A stretch of 64,000 nt of DNA, taken from NCBI RefSeq assembly GCF_900108115.1, contig NZ_FTPU01000015.1:1-64000 (forward strand), read 5' to 3'. The notes beneath the pieces were generated by a model. The model did not search any database. It saw nothing but the letters and a program-made list of their open reading frames with translations, and was not told the DNA's origin. The position numbers and the translations under genes are program-made. Numbering within the stretch: the stretch's first letter is position 1; each line of letters begins with the position of its first letter. This DNA comes from Epilithonimonas bovis DSM 19482. GTDB lineage: Bacteria > Bacteroidota > Bacteroidia > Flavobacteriales > Weeksellaceae. Below are positions 8,306 to 17,253 of the stretch, in pieces.

Positions 8306-9033
8306 TGTTTTCTTTTGGAACGGATTAATACAAATTTAATTAAATAAAAGCATAATTACCAGCCCTATACAGTATTAGAAGCCCTTTACAGGGGGAATTA
8401 GGGGCAAAAGTTTTCCACAATTTTATGAAAGCACCAATAATGCGCTGTTGAGGGCTAAAAAAAGCCAAAAACAGGACAATAAGCGGCACTTCCAATTAAA
8501 CAATATTAATTAAAATAATGATTAACAAATAATTACAATTAAACAAACTTTTTATAACACAGCTAAACAGAATAGTTAAAATTAAATTTTTGAGCCTATA
8601 GCCTATTTTCATCTCACCCAATATTCTTTATTCTAGGGATTTCTGATTATTTTTATTGACCTATCCTTTTAATTAATATTAAAGAACAATAATTAATAGA
8701 AGTTATTCCAACAAAAGCCCTTCGATAGTTCGTCAGGCTCACTACAGGCTAAACTCAGGGTGACATTCCGAATACTAACCGCAATATTTTAGAATTGTCA
8801 GGCTGAGCCTGTCGAAGCCCTTATTAGTAAAAGGAATAAGTCAATATTTTTAATTCTCGCAGATTATTGCGATTAGGCAGATGCCAAAATTTTAATCGGT
8901 AAAATGGGCCTCAACAGCTGGAACATTTTATTTCTCGGTATGTAATTAAATGATGACCTTCTCATTAATAACCTATCTTCCAATGAGGTCAAAATTGATA
9001 TTTCCCCAAAGCAACCAATCGTCATAAAACAAT
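8306..9033. other. AT-rich intergenic region with degenerate dispersed repeats
   Basis: No gene is seen. 8340-8700 is AT-rich with no obvious structure. At 8717-8768 and 8795-8822 lie two copies of a short motif of the cttcgacaagctcagg type (here ggctgagcctgtcgaagccc), in opposite orientations. From 8852 to about 8960 there is a degraded copy of the palindromic repeat seen at 66-135, including the trailing taattaaatgatgacct. Confidence 0.7.
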
Positions 9034-9060
9034 AAAACCTGCTCATAAGAACAGGTTTTT
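9034..9060. terminator. Terminator of the T9SS adhesin-like gene
   Basis: AAAACCTG (9034-9041) pairs with CAGGTTTT (9052-9059) around a 10-base loop. Read on the minus strand, it lies just downstream of the stop at 9080 and ends in T residues. Confidence 0.75.
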
Positions 9061-9079
9061 GATTGGATATAGAGAAGTT

Positions 9080-11419
9080 TTAGTTTTTAATAAATTTAAG
9101 AGCCTTCACCTCTTGGTCTGTAAATATCTGGATAATGTAATTACCTTGAGATAATTGACGGACATCAATATTCTCCCGGATATTACCCTTCGTGATACGT
9201 TCCAGGACATTTCTTCCAGAGTAATCTGTAATAACAACTTTATTGATCTTAGTTCCGCTGCTGATCTTCAGAATATCATGGACAGGGTTGGGGTAGATTG
9301 TTAAAATTGTTGTTTTATCGACATCCCCTGCAGCAAGGGTCTGATCAAGAGCATGTACAGCCAGGGATGATACAGATTCGCAACCATCCACAGTTTGAGT
9401 CGCATAGTAGATTTCGTCATGAACGATTGTTGTAGTGGCAGGCAGTGCATTGATATGATTTTCTGCATCAGACGCCGATGCATACCATTTGATACCGACA
9501 CCGGTAACATTCAGCACGCTCAACTGATCACCCTGGTTGAATGTTTGCGTAGCAATACCCGTAGGAGCCGGCGTACTGTTAACGGTTACCTGTACTGCCT
9601 GGCGGCTTCCTAAGCAATCGATTAGTTTATAATTAATTCGGCCATTCCAGGTTCTGGGCGAATATAAATTACCAGTAAAGGGGTACTCCAGTCCGGCACC
9701 TGTAGTGATGGTCATATTATCGTCTGAAAAAGCTTCTCCTACTGAACCATTAGAATAATTAAGCCAAACACCCGCCTGGTTGGATGTGACATACAGCGCA
9801 TAAGTTTTACCGGCAGGTATCGTTAGCTTACCTACTGTGATATTAACAGGACTGCCTGTATAGACCACATTGGCACTACCTAATTTTTTCCAGGCTGCGG
9901 GGTTGTTCTCATAACCGATGTATGTCCCTTCTTTATAATAGACCTCTACAGTGGTATTACCCATTGGAGACACATCAAATGAATTGATAACCAAATCCTT
10001 CTGAGCAGTTACATTAAACATATTGCCACTGTGGCGGTTACCCCCAGCAAAGGTAGTCTGTAAAACCTTCTGCGGAGACAACGATACACCCTGGGTATAA
10101 TAGGTGGTACTGGCCGGCAGAACAGGCGTTGTAAAGATCTGCCCTGTAAAATAAGGGCTAACATCTGCCTGCTGGTTATACCACAGGAACTCGTCTGCAC
10201 CTATGGCAGACACTGTAGCCGCCGTATTGGCACAGGTCGTATTGCCTGAAACCGATACATTGATGGGATTGGCCTCAGTAATGTTAAACGACAAGGTTTT
10301 GGACACATTGGCAGCATCTGTTACCGTTACCTGATAATTACCTGCGGCAAGATTGACAGCGGTGGACGCAGTCTGTACCGGCGTGGTATCCCAGCTATAC
10401 GAATAAGGTGCCGTGCCGCCAGTGGCAACTACTGTGGCGGAGCCTGTTGAACTGCCATTGCACGATATGTTTACCTGAGATCCTACTAGCTGTAACATGT
10501 TGCTAACTTTGACAGAATATGTTCTACTACCAGAACAGCCACTGCTGTCTGTTGCAGATACTGTAAAGGTGTAGTTCCCTACCGTGGTAGGAGTGCCAGA
10601 CAGAGTGCCGTTAGAAGAAAGCGCTAACCCAGCAGGTAAACTGCCGGAAGTGATAGCATAGGTAGCACTACCCAATCCGCCTGACTGACCAAACGTAACG
10701 GAATATGGCGTACCCACAGTACCATCAGTCAAAACACTGCTAGCCGGTGTCAAAGCTATCACGGAGCAGACATAAGGTGTATAAACTACATTATCCAGCC
10801 CTATATAATCAGAGTTAGTTCCTATGGGGCCCGCTGCAGTTACAAAGTAACGGAAAGCAATACGCCCTGATGTTGGTGCCGGAAGCCCTGAGATTGTAAT
10901 GGTGTACAACGTCCATTGTCTTGGGTAACCACCTACAGTGAGTGAAGGATTAATACTTAAAAGAAGTGTCGTAAAATCACCCGTAGCTGTTGCACCACTA
11001 CCTACATTGGTACTGGCACCATTCGTACTCAAGCGTACCTCCATACGATCCGGATAATCTTGTCCAACATCATATTTACGCGTATAGAACGTAATAACAT
11101 CGCCATTCCTAAATGTCCTGTTAGGTGTCAGAAGCCAGTTGCTGATAGTTCCCGTTCCCCCAGATGTACTGTTAAAATTACAAGCAATATAGGCGTTAGC
11201 TGCTCCGTTATAGGCTGTAAAAGGACCACCATTGGATGGAGGGTTTCCCTGGAACCAAACAGGATTAATCCCTGCCGGGGTACTGTTATTGTGCTGATAC
11301 CAGCCACTACCTGTAAGTGTCGTAATATCGTCAAAATTCTCTGTAAATGCCTGTGCGAAAAAAACTTTCGTAAAAAGCAAAATTAAGACGACTGTCATTT
11401 TTTTGTAAAATTTTCTCAT
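9080..11419 (-). CDS. Secreted multidomain adhesin-like protein with T9SS type A sorting domain
   Basis: The 779-residue protein begins with a signal peptide (about 1-24, ending FFAQA). A choice-of-anchor/cleaved-adhesin beta-sandwich (about 25-215) follows. Next come a putative Ig fold of the He_PIG type (about 220-305, containing GTLSGTPTTVGNYTFTV), an SprB-type repeat (about 315-380, containing SCNGSSTGSATV and GGTAPYSYSW) and further Ig-like segments. The C-terminal 75 residues (IYPNPVHDILKI to the end) are a type A sorting signal, so export by the type IX system and surface attachment are expected. A role in adhesion or polymer binding is inferred from domains. An 11-bp tandem repeat (11483-11504) lies about 65 bases upstream. 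Confidence 0.92.
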   Translation of the reverse strand: MRKFYKKMTVVLILLFTKVFFAQAFTENFDDITTLTGSGWYQHNNSTPAGINPVWFQGNPPSNGGPFTAYNGAANAYIACNFNSTSGGTGTISNWLLTPNRTFRNGDVITFYTRKYDVGQDYPDRMEVRLSTNGASTNVGSGATATGDFTTLLLSINPSLTVGGYPRQWTLYTITISGLPAPTSGRIAFRYFVTAAGPIGTNSDYIGLDNVVYTPYVCSVIALTPASSVLTDGTVGTPYSVTFGQSGGLGSATYAITSGSLPAGLALSSNGTLSGTPTTVGNYTFTVSATDSSGCSGSRTYSVKVSNMLQLVGSQVNISCNGSSTGSATVVATGGTAPYSYSWDTTPVQTASTAVNLAAGNYQVTVTDAANVSKTLSFNITEANPINVSVSGNTTCANTAATVSAIGADEFLWYNQQADVSPYFTGQIFTTPVLPASTTYYTQGVSLSPQKVLQTTFAGGNRHSGNMFNVTAQKDLVINSFDVSPMGNTTVEVYYKEGTYIGYENNPAAWKKLGSANVVYTGSPVNITVGKLTIPAGKTYALYVTSNQAGVWLNYSNGSVGEAFSDDNMTITTGAGLEYPFTGNLYSPRTWNGRINYKLIDCLGSRQAVQVTVNSTPAPTGIATQTFNQGDQLSVLNVTGVGIKWYASASDAENHINALPATTTIVHDEIYYATQTVDGCESVSSLAVHALDQTLAAGDVDKTTILTIYPNPVHDILKISSGTKINKVVITDYSGRNVLERITKGNIRENIDVRQLSQGNYIIQIFTDQEVKALKFIKN

Positions 11420-11773
11420 ATAGATATTTTTTTATTGTAATCATAAAAGTAAAAACGATGAATGCATTATAAAAAAATTAAAGGGGGACAAATGGGGGAC
11501 AAATGATTTTACAAACAAACCCTATTGATTAACAATACATTACACATAAATATAATTTTAATTATTCATCAGACATCATCTATAAAACTGTAATTAATTG
11601 TGTCTGCAATAACAAAATGTAAGCATATCAATATCAATTTACCTCCAAAATGCTTTTAAAATGATACAATCTGCACATGGTCAGCCAATTGGCGTTTGCC
11701 GATTATAGACAGGATAACTGTAAATTTTAATTAGCTTATCCTACAATTTGCTATTTTTACCAAAAATTACAAA
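11420..11773. other. Divergent intergenic region with an 11-bp tandem repeat
   Basis: This AT-rich spacer separates the minus-strand adhesin-like gene from the plus-strand kinase gene. GGGGGACAAAT is repeated in tandem at 11483-11493 and 11494-11504 and is the only G-rich patch here. On the minus strand each copy reads ATTTGTCCCCC, so TTTG elements could act as the -33 part of the adhesin promoter, or the repeats could be an operator. Upstream of the kinase, TACAATTTG near 11742 resembles a -7 element but with an extra base. Confidence 0.5.
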
Positions 11774-12562
11774 TTGGACTTATCTCTAAGAACGGTCACG
11801 GTTACCCGATATATCTTGCCTTTGCGCGAAGGCGGCTCTCTGCCGGCGTTGGCAGAAGCGGATGACGATTTTAAGTATGTTTTGAAATTCCGGGGAGCCG
11901 GGCACGGCGTAAAAGCGCTGATCTCTGAACTGATTGGCGGTAAAATCGTTCAGGTTCTGGGATTCCGCATCCCGGAACTGGTGTTTGCCAACCTGTCGGA
12001 AGATTTTGGCCGAAGCGAAGGCGACGAAGAAATCCAGGATTTGCTGAAAGCCAGCTCTGGGCTTAACTTGGCGCTGCATTACTTGTCCGGTGCCATCACT
12101 TTTGATCCGGCAGCGGTAAAAATTGATCCGAAATTGTCTTCGGAAATTGTCTGGCTGGATGCTTATCTCACCAATATCGACAGGACTTTCCGCAATACCA
12201 ATATGCTGATGTGGCACAAAGAACTGTGGCTGATAGATAATGGCGCATCATTGTACTTTCATCATTCCTGGGACAATTGGGAAAAAAACGCGGTAAGCCC
12301 TTTTACTATGATAAAAGACCACGTGCTATTGCCACAAGCTTCTGAACTGGATGCTGCCAATGAAAAATTCACAGCAATTCTGACAGATGACATCCTGAGG
12401 GAAATTGTAGAACTGATCCCCGAAGACTGGTTACAATGGCACGATACCGAGCTGTCTCCTGACGAAATCAAAGCGGTGTATTTCCAGTTCCTGACCAGAC
12501 GACGCACTCATTCTGATAACTTTTTAAACGAAGCCAAAAATGCAAGAGCCAAAGTTATATGA
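11774..12562 (+). CDS. HipA-like kinase (HipA_2 type)
   Basis: This 262-residue protein resembles the stand-alone HipA-like kinase family. Kinase landmarks are in order: KYVLKFRGAG (ATP-binding Lys, near residues 34-43), a conserved GGKIVQVLGFRIPEL helix, a catalytic loop LTNIDRTFRNTNML with the D-to-N spacing, and a metal-binding LWLIDNG. All key residues appear intact, so an active kinase is expected; its substrate is unknown. It starts at TTG 11774 with no nearby ATG. It overlaps the DUF3037 gene by 23 bases. Classical HipA proteins are toxins that phosphorylate tRNA synthetases, but that role cannot be assumed for this branch. Confidence 0.85.
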   Translation: MDLSLRTVTVTRYILPLREGGSLPALAEADDDFKYVLKFRGAGHGVKALISELIGGKIVQVLGFRIPELVFANLSEDFGRSEGDEEIQDLLKASSGLNLALHYLSGAITFDPAAVKIDPKLSSEIVWLDAYLTNIDRTFRNTNMLMWHKELWLIDNGASLYFHHSWDNWEKNAVSPFTMIKDHVLLPQASELDAANEKFTAILTDDILREIVELIPEDWLQWHDTELSPDEIKAVYFQFLTRRRTHSDNFLNEAKNARAKVI

Positions 12563-12923
12563 GTACGCGGTAATCCGCCTGGTACCGAAGCCGGAGCGTG
12601 AAGAATTCTTCAACGTTGGCTTGATTATGTTCTCTAAAAAAGAAAAATTTATCCGGGTAAAAATCCATCTTTGTGAAGACAAATTCCGGCTGATGCAGTC
12701 CAAAACCGAATTCGGAGAAGTCCTGAAACATTTGGAATCATTTGAGAAAATTGCGCTGGGTGAGAGATCGTCCGGCTCCATTGCGCAACTGGACATCCCG
12801 GAACGTTTCCGATGGCTGACGGCGGTAAAAAGCTCTATTATACAGACATCACGTCCGCATCCCGGAGCAAGTTTGGATTTAGACAAAACTTTTGACAGGT
12901 TGTTTGAGGAATTGGTAATGTAA
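12540..12923 (+). CDS. DUF3037 family protein, partner of the HipA-like kinase
   Basis: The 127-residue protein has the DUF3037 pattern: an N-terminal YEYAVIRLVPKPEREEFFNV strand region, then LIMFSKKEKF, and a C-terminal part with SSIIQTSRPHPG. It is predicted cytoplasmic. Its ATG lies inside the kinase gene in another frame (23-base overlap), so the two are translated together. I know this pairing from other bacteria, but no function has been established to my knowledge. A regulator or antitoxin-like partner is inference. Confidence 0.88.
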   Translation: MQEPKLYEYAVIRLVPKPEREEFFNVGLIMFSKKEKFIRVKIHLCEDKFRLMQSKTEFGEVLKHLESFEKIALGERSSGSIAQLDIPERFRWLTAVKSSIIQTSRPHPGASLDLDKTFDRLFEELVM

Positions 12924-13399
12924 GCTGGTGAGACTTGCATTTTTCAGTAGATTGCAATTAATAGTTTTACAGGTCATCATTTAATTACATACTAAGATAT
13001 ATGATATTCTCGCTAATGAAGCGGATTTTGCAGATTTAATTGAACATCTGCTTAACCGGAAAAATCTGCGAGAATTAAAAATAAGCAAAAATCCTTTATT
13101 CATAACAATTTTTTAAACCACATAAGTCACATAAGTTAAATCACTGTCAATCAAAGTATAAAAAGTTTTAAAATTTTAGCTTTTGTTAACTTCCTTAAAA
13201 TTATAAAACCTTAATTATACCAATTATACCGACAAATGCTATAAAAAGATGCCGCTCCTCTGTAGTAATAGTTTGATCGAAATTATTAGGTCTTTTGACT
13301 TTTGTGGTTAATAAAATATTTTTTGTCATGTACTAAACAAAAATCCTTTTAATAAAGAATATTTGGTGATATAAAAATATCTTATGATCTCTAAATAGT
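12924..13399. repeat. Convergent intergenic region with two dispersed repeat elements
   Basis: No gene is seen. 12971-13097 is a full copy, in inverted orientation, of the palindromic repeat at 66-135, running from aggtcatcatttaatt through the two ctcgc/gcgag arms to aaaaatcctttatt. 13116-13309 is a second element whose ends are inverted: AACCACATAAGTCAC at 13116-13130 and a right end reading TTGACTTTTGTGGTT at 13295-13309. The same end sequence recurs at 17805-17941. Confidence 0.75.
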
Positions 13400-13933
13400 T
13401 TAATTAATATTATAATCGGTTTTTAGAATTTCGAAAACCACATTGAGCCGATCCGGTTCGCCGTAATAAACGACGGTGACTTCATCCACTTTTTTGGCGC
13501 CCAGTTTTTCCATGGCTTTTTGAGAGCGGAGATTGTCTTTCCCAACGTGGAAATTGACCTTGTCCACAAACTGGAAAATATAATCCAGCATCAGTTTTTT
13601 GACTTGCGGGTTCATCTTGCTGCCCCAGAATTTCCGGGCATAAAAAGTATATCCAATGAAAATGGAATTATCAGCGGCATTGTAGTTATAAAATCTGGTA
13701 CTGCCGGCAATTTCACCGGTATTTTTTTCGATGATTTTAAAAGCACCGCCACTTTCCAAGGCGCCTTCGAAAAAACGCTCAAAGACATCGCGCTTGTAGC
13801 GGTCTTTATTCGGATGTTGTTCCCAAACCAAGGGATCCGAAGCTACCGAAAACAGCTGCTCAAAATCATTTTCTTGTAACGGAACGAGCTTTGCATCATC
13901 ATTTTCGAGAATGGGCTGAATGGAAAAATTCAT
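13400..13933 (-). CDS. GNAT family N-acetyltransferase (RimJ/RimL type)
   Basis: The 177-residue protein has the GNAT fold of the RimJ/RimL ribosomal-protein acetyltransferase class. It shows an N-terminal LVPLQENDFEQLF, GEIAGSTRFYNY with the central strand, FIGYTFYARKFWGSKMNPQVKKLML for the acetyl-CoA region, and a C-terminal DNLRSQKAMEKLGAKKV typical of this subgroup. The substrate (a protein N-terminus or small amine) cannot be told from sequence. It is a single gene; its 3' end faces the repeat-rich spacer. Confidence 0.9.
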   Translation of the reverse strand: MNFSIQPILENDDAKLVPLQENDFEQLFSVASDPLVWEQHPNKDRYKRDVFERFFEGALESGGAFKIIEKNTGEIAGSTRFYNYNAADNSIFIGYTFYARKFWGSKMNPQVKKLMLDYIFQFVDKVNFHVGKDNLRSQKAMEKLGAKKVDEVTVVYYGEPDRLNVVFEILKTDYNIN

Positions 13934-14007
13934 TTTTCGGTTAATTTTTTCAAATTTAAAAATATGTTTTGGCTAGAGCCTATTATTTTCCACAAAAAAT
14001 GAGCAGC

Positions 14008-14033
14008 CTTCCTTCGACAAGCTCAGGATGACA
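14008..14033. repeat. Short dispersed repeat of the ttcgacaagctcagg type
   Basis: The sequence ccttcgacaagctcaggatgacat lies between two minus-strand genes. Related copies are at 5-30, 8717-8768, 8795-8822 and 19424-19450, and in the array 19853-19987. Such motifs are common intergenic repeats in flavobacterial genomes as I know them. Confidence 0.6.
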
Positions 14034-14057
14034 TCGCCCACTCCTATTGATTTTGTA

Positions 14058-15101
14058 TCAAAACAAAATTGCTTTTTCCAGCTCCAAAAGTTTCTGTTTT
14101 CGCCAGATGCCACCGCCGTAACCTGTCAGCGTCCCATTGGTGCCAATAACTCTGTGACAAGGGATGATGATGGAAATTTTGTTGAGCCCATTGGCATTGG
14201 CAACTGCTCTTACCGCTTTTGGATTCCCCAGAATATCCGCCTGCTGCTGATAGCTTTTCGTGGTTCCGTAAGGGATCGTACGTAGAATTTCCCAAACTTT
14301 TTTCTGGAAATCGGTACCAACAGGCGCAAGAGGAACTGTAAAATCAAGCCTTTTGCCTTCAAAGTATTCCTTCAACTCTTTCTCCAAAGTTTTGAAATGA
14401 GGATTGTCTCCCTGAACAATATTCGCGTTAAAATGTTTTGCAATATCTTTGAGCTCGGTCGGCAGGGCTTTTCTGTCTGAGAATTCCAGCATACAGATCC
14501 CATTTTCGGTGGCGCAGGCAATCATTGTCCCCAGCGGTGTTTCGATTCTTTTGAGGTCAACGATTTTTTCTGATTTTGAGTTTTTGGGTGAAACGCCGAA
14601 AATATTTTTGAAGCTATCCGTGAAACCGCTCAGGCTTTCGTAGCCATTGTCCAAAGCCACATCCAACACATTATCGCCTTGTTGCAACTTCTTGAAAGCC
14701 GAATTGATCTTAAATATCCTTTGGAATGCGTGGAAGGTCATCCCGTGATGTTTCAGAAACCAGCGCCTTACCGTAACCGGCTCCAAACCTCGTTTTACCA
14801 AATCATAATCTTTGAATTTCAGACCTGGGTTTTCGGATAATTCATCTAATAATTCCTGAATGGAGGCGGGTGTTTCATCAGGATTCTCCAGCGGTTTACA
14901 AACTTTACAAGGCCTGTAACCTTTCAGGATCGCAGATTTTGTATTATCAAAAAACTCAACATTTTCGGGTTTTGGTTTTCTGGCGGTACAGGTTGGACGG
15001 CAAAAAATACCTGTGGTTTTTACGCCCATCCAAAAAACACCTTCGAAGTCCGGGTTTTTATCAAAAGAAGCCTGATACATTTGGTCAAAACTAAGATTCA
15101 T
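14058..15101 (-). CDS. ada: Ada: bifunctional DNA-alkylation repair protein and transcriptional activator
   Basis: The 347-residue protein (start MNLSFDQ at 15101) has all Ada modules. An N-terminal zinc domain carries four Cys ligands (C34, C38, C65, C68, in FCRPTC and PCKVC) and accepts methyl groups from phosphotriesters. An AraC-type HTH occupies about 85-180. The C-terminal O6-methylguanine methyltransferase domain has the active-site PCHRV (C315). Methylated Ada normally activates its own regulon. An in-frame ATG 42 bases upstream is less likely because the family starts near MNLSFDQMY. Another alkylation-repair gene, tag, lies 2 kb away. Confidence 0.94.
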   Translation of the reverse strand: MNLSFDQMYQASFDKNPDFEGVFWMGVKTTGIFCRPTCTARKPKPENVEFFDNTKSAILKGYRPCKVCKPLENPDETPASIQELLDELSENPGLKFKDYDLVKRGLEPVTVRRWFLKHHGMTFHAFQRIFKINSAFKKLQQGDNVLDVALDNGYESLSGFTDSFKNIFGVSPKNSKSEKIVDLKRIETPLGTMIACATENGICMLEFSDRKALPTELKDIAKHFNANIVQGDNPHFKTLEKELKEYFEGKRLDFTVPLAPVGTDFQKKVWEILRTIPYGTTKSYQQQADILGNPKAVRAVANANGLNKISIIIPCHRVIGTNGTLTGYGGGIWRKQKLLELEKAILF

Positions 15102-15435
15102 TGTTCTAAAAGATAATTGATGAATGATAAATGATTCTTGCAAATGTAAAGTTATTGGCCACTGGCTGACAACCGAAAAATGAACAGGTATTTTTTATCA
15201 TAAAAAGATTATATGGCCAATCTTTCTGACCATTGTAATTCTTTTGGTTAATCCTGGAAACTCTTTAGAATTTGAAATTCTGAAAGGGTGTAATTAAGAA
15301 GTCATAACATATTTTATATCAACCAAGATTGTTAAAAAAGATTTCTGATTATATTTAATTCTCGCAGATTACCCCGATAACGCAGATGCTGAAATTTAAA
15401 TCTATAAAAATCTGCCTCATCAGCGAGAATATTAT
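15102..15435. repeat. Intergenic region with a dispersed palindromic repeat copy
   Basis: No gene is seen. 15338-15460 is a copy of the repeat at 66-135, in the same orientation, with arms ttctcgcagatt near 15358 and ctgcctcatcagcgagaat near 15412-15430. Its tail (tatgtaattaaatgatg) runs into the end of the serine hydrolase gene. A half-hairpin gaatttgaaattctgaaaggg near 15268 resembles the pyrEF terminator. Confidence 0.75.
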
Positions 15436-17004
15436 TTAGTATGTAATTAAATGATGTCTTCTATAATTAATCTTCTTTAGATCCAGATCTTCAAAATCAA
15501 AGCTGAAATCTGTTGCATCTGATATTGGTTTCATTCTCGCAGATTGTGCTTTTCCGTTCTCATCAAAATTCAAAATGAAAAACGCATCGGCATCATAACT
15601 TCTGTCATCCCATTTCGCTACAAAAGAATTGGCAGAATAAGGGATCAAATCACCCTTTAGCTTTGGAGAAGATTTGCTGATAATCCTGTAACCTTTGCCC
15701 AGTTTGGAAACCTCAACAATCCCAAACCAATCATCCTTGTACCAACCGATGAATTGATCATCTTTCAATTCAGATCTGAATTTTGAAGCTTTATCATAAA
15801 CTTCCTTTTTTTGCTTTGCAAAAGTGTCTTCATTTTTCTTGTTTCTGTCACCATATATTTTCAGCCAGTCACGATTTTCAATTCCAAGATAGGCATCTTT
15901 TACCGAATTGGTAATCGTAGAAAAAGCGGCTCCGGACTGTTGATTGGTTAAAACTACAATTCCCAGCTTCATATCCGGGATCAATGTAAAATGGGTTACG
16001 GTTCCAATCAACCCTCCACTATGCTGAACTTGCAAATGTCCTTTTACATCACTTAAAAACCAGCCCAATCCATAACCGTAAAAATGAGTATCATAAGGCG
16101 ATGTCAGTGCAACTTTATCAGGAATCTGAAGGCTCCACAATTCGTGGGCATTTTTCTCAGAAACCAGCCGTTTTCCGTCTTTGGTTATGAAACCGTTCAG
16201 AAGAAAATTCGCCCAAGTCGTCATATCATTAATATTGCTGAGGATTCCGCCTGCTGCGTTGGCGGTCTCATTCCAGTCGTGAGGAACTGCAATGGCTTTC
16301 CCGTCAACAGGCGCATGCGCATCAATCATATTTTGTGAATTGGCAGCAACCGCTCTTTTATAACTTCCGAAACTGGCAGTCATCCCGACAGGTTTCATAA
16401 TCCGTTGCTCGATAAAATCTGCCCATTGCAAACCGGAAACTCTGTGGATCACTTCTCCGGCAACAATAAACATGATGTTGTTATAATCCAGAGTTGTACG
16501 GAACGGATTCTCAGGTTTAAGGAACCTTACGTTGTGAACAATATCATTGACGTTAAGATTTCCGCCTTCCGGGAAAAACATCAGGTCGCCTTGTCCTAAA
16601 CCAAGTCCTGCTCTGTGCGTAATCAAATCCTTAATCGTAATATTTTGGGAAACATAAGGATCAGCCATTTGAAATTCGGGGATATATTTGGTCACTTTAT
16701 CATCCCAATTGAGTTTGCCTTCATCTGCTAAAATTGCGAGAGCAGTACAAGTGAATCCTTTGCTATTAGATGCAATGCCGACTAAAGTACTGGCATCCAT
16801 TGGTTGATTATTATTAAGCGAACGAACACCAAAACCTTTGGCATAAATCAGTTTTCCGTCTTTCACAATGCCAACGGACATTCCGGGAACATCAAAGGTT
16901 TTTAGGGAGTTCTGAATGAGTTCGTCCAGTTTTTTTTCCTCGATCTGAGCATCAATCAAGCAAAAAGAGAAAAGAAGAAAGAGAAAAGATAATGATTTAT
17001 TCAT
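15436..17004 (-). CDS. Secreted serine hydrolase of the beta-lactamase (class C/penicillin-binding) family
   Basis: The 522-residue protein has a signal peptide ending in DAQ (about residue 20), then a beta-lactamase-fold hydrolase domain to about residue 380. The catalytic set is visible: SNSK (S79, K82), YNN (Y174) and HSGG near residue 335. A C-terminal DUF3471-like beta domain (about 400-515) follows. The substrate is unknown; the family includes D-aminopeptidases, esterases and beta-lactamase-like proteins, so antibiotic resistance should not be assumed. The final residues HHLITY are encoded by the tail of a dispersed repeat, suggesting the original stop was replaced. Confidence 0.9.
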   Translation of the reverse strand: MNKSLSFLFLLFSFCLIDAQIEEKKLDELIQNSLKTFDVPGMSVGIVKDGKLIYAKGFGVRSLNNNQPMDASTLVGIASNSKGFTCTALAILADEGKLNWDDKVTKYIPEFQMADPYVSQNITIKDLITHRAGLGLGQGDLMFFPEGGNLNVNDIVHNVRFLKPENPFRTTLDYNNIMFIVAGEVIHRVSGLQWADFIEQRIMKPVGMTASFGSYKRAVAANSQNMIDAHAPVDGKAIAVPHDWNETANAAGGILSNINDMTTWANFLLNGFITKDGKRLVSEKNAHELWSLQIPDKVALTSPYDTHFYGYGLGWFLSDVKGHLQVQHSGGLIGTVTHFTLIPDMKLGIVVLTNQQSGAAFSTITNSVKDAYLGIENRDWLKIYGDRNKKNEDTFAKQKKEVYDKASKFRSELKDDQFIGWYKDDWFGIVEVSKLGKGYRIISKSSPKLKGDLIPYSANSFVAKWDDRSYDADAFFILNFDENGKAQSARMKPISDATDFSFDFEDLDLKKINYRRHHLITY

Positions 17005-17090
17005 TTTAAAAAAGCTTTGTACGAAGATAGGAATTTTGTAAAAGTGGAACTATATTCCATTTATTAAGTTTGTACTTTTGTTTTAATTAA

Positions 17091-17223
17091 ACACAAAGGC
17101 ACAAGAAAATATCATATCAGATGTTTCTATGGCACAATGGTAAAATCAAAGATTTTTTTTCAAATCTTTACATTATGCCTTAAAACTTAAAGAAATAAAA
17201 ATAACGTCATTGTGCCTTTGTGT
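17091..17223. repeat. Nested inverted-repeat element upstream of tag
   Basis: ACACAAAGGCACAA (17091-17104) is the exact reverse complement of TTGTGCCTTTGTGT (17210-17223). Inside, AAAGATTT (17148-17155) and AAATCTTT (17162-17169) form a second hairpin that extends imperfectly outward (GGCACAATGGTAAA with TTTACATTATGCC). The 133-bp element has MITE-like geometry but I see no clear target-site duplication. It ends about 30 bases before the tag start. Confidence 0.75.
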
Positions 17224-17253
17224 GTACCTTTTAAAGAATTAATATCACCAAAA

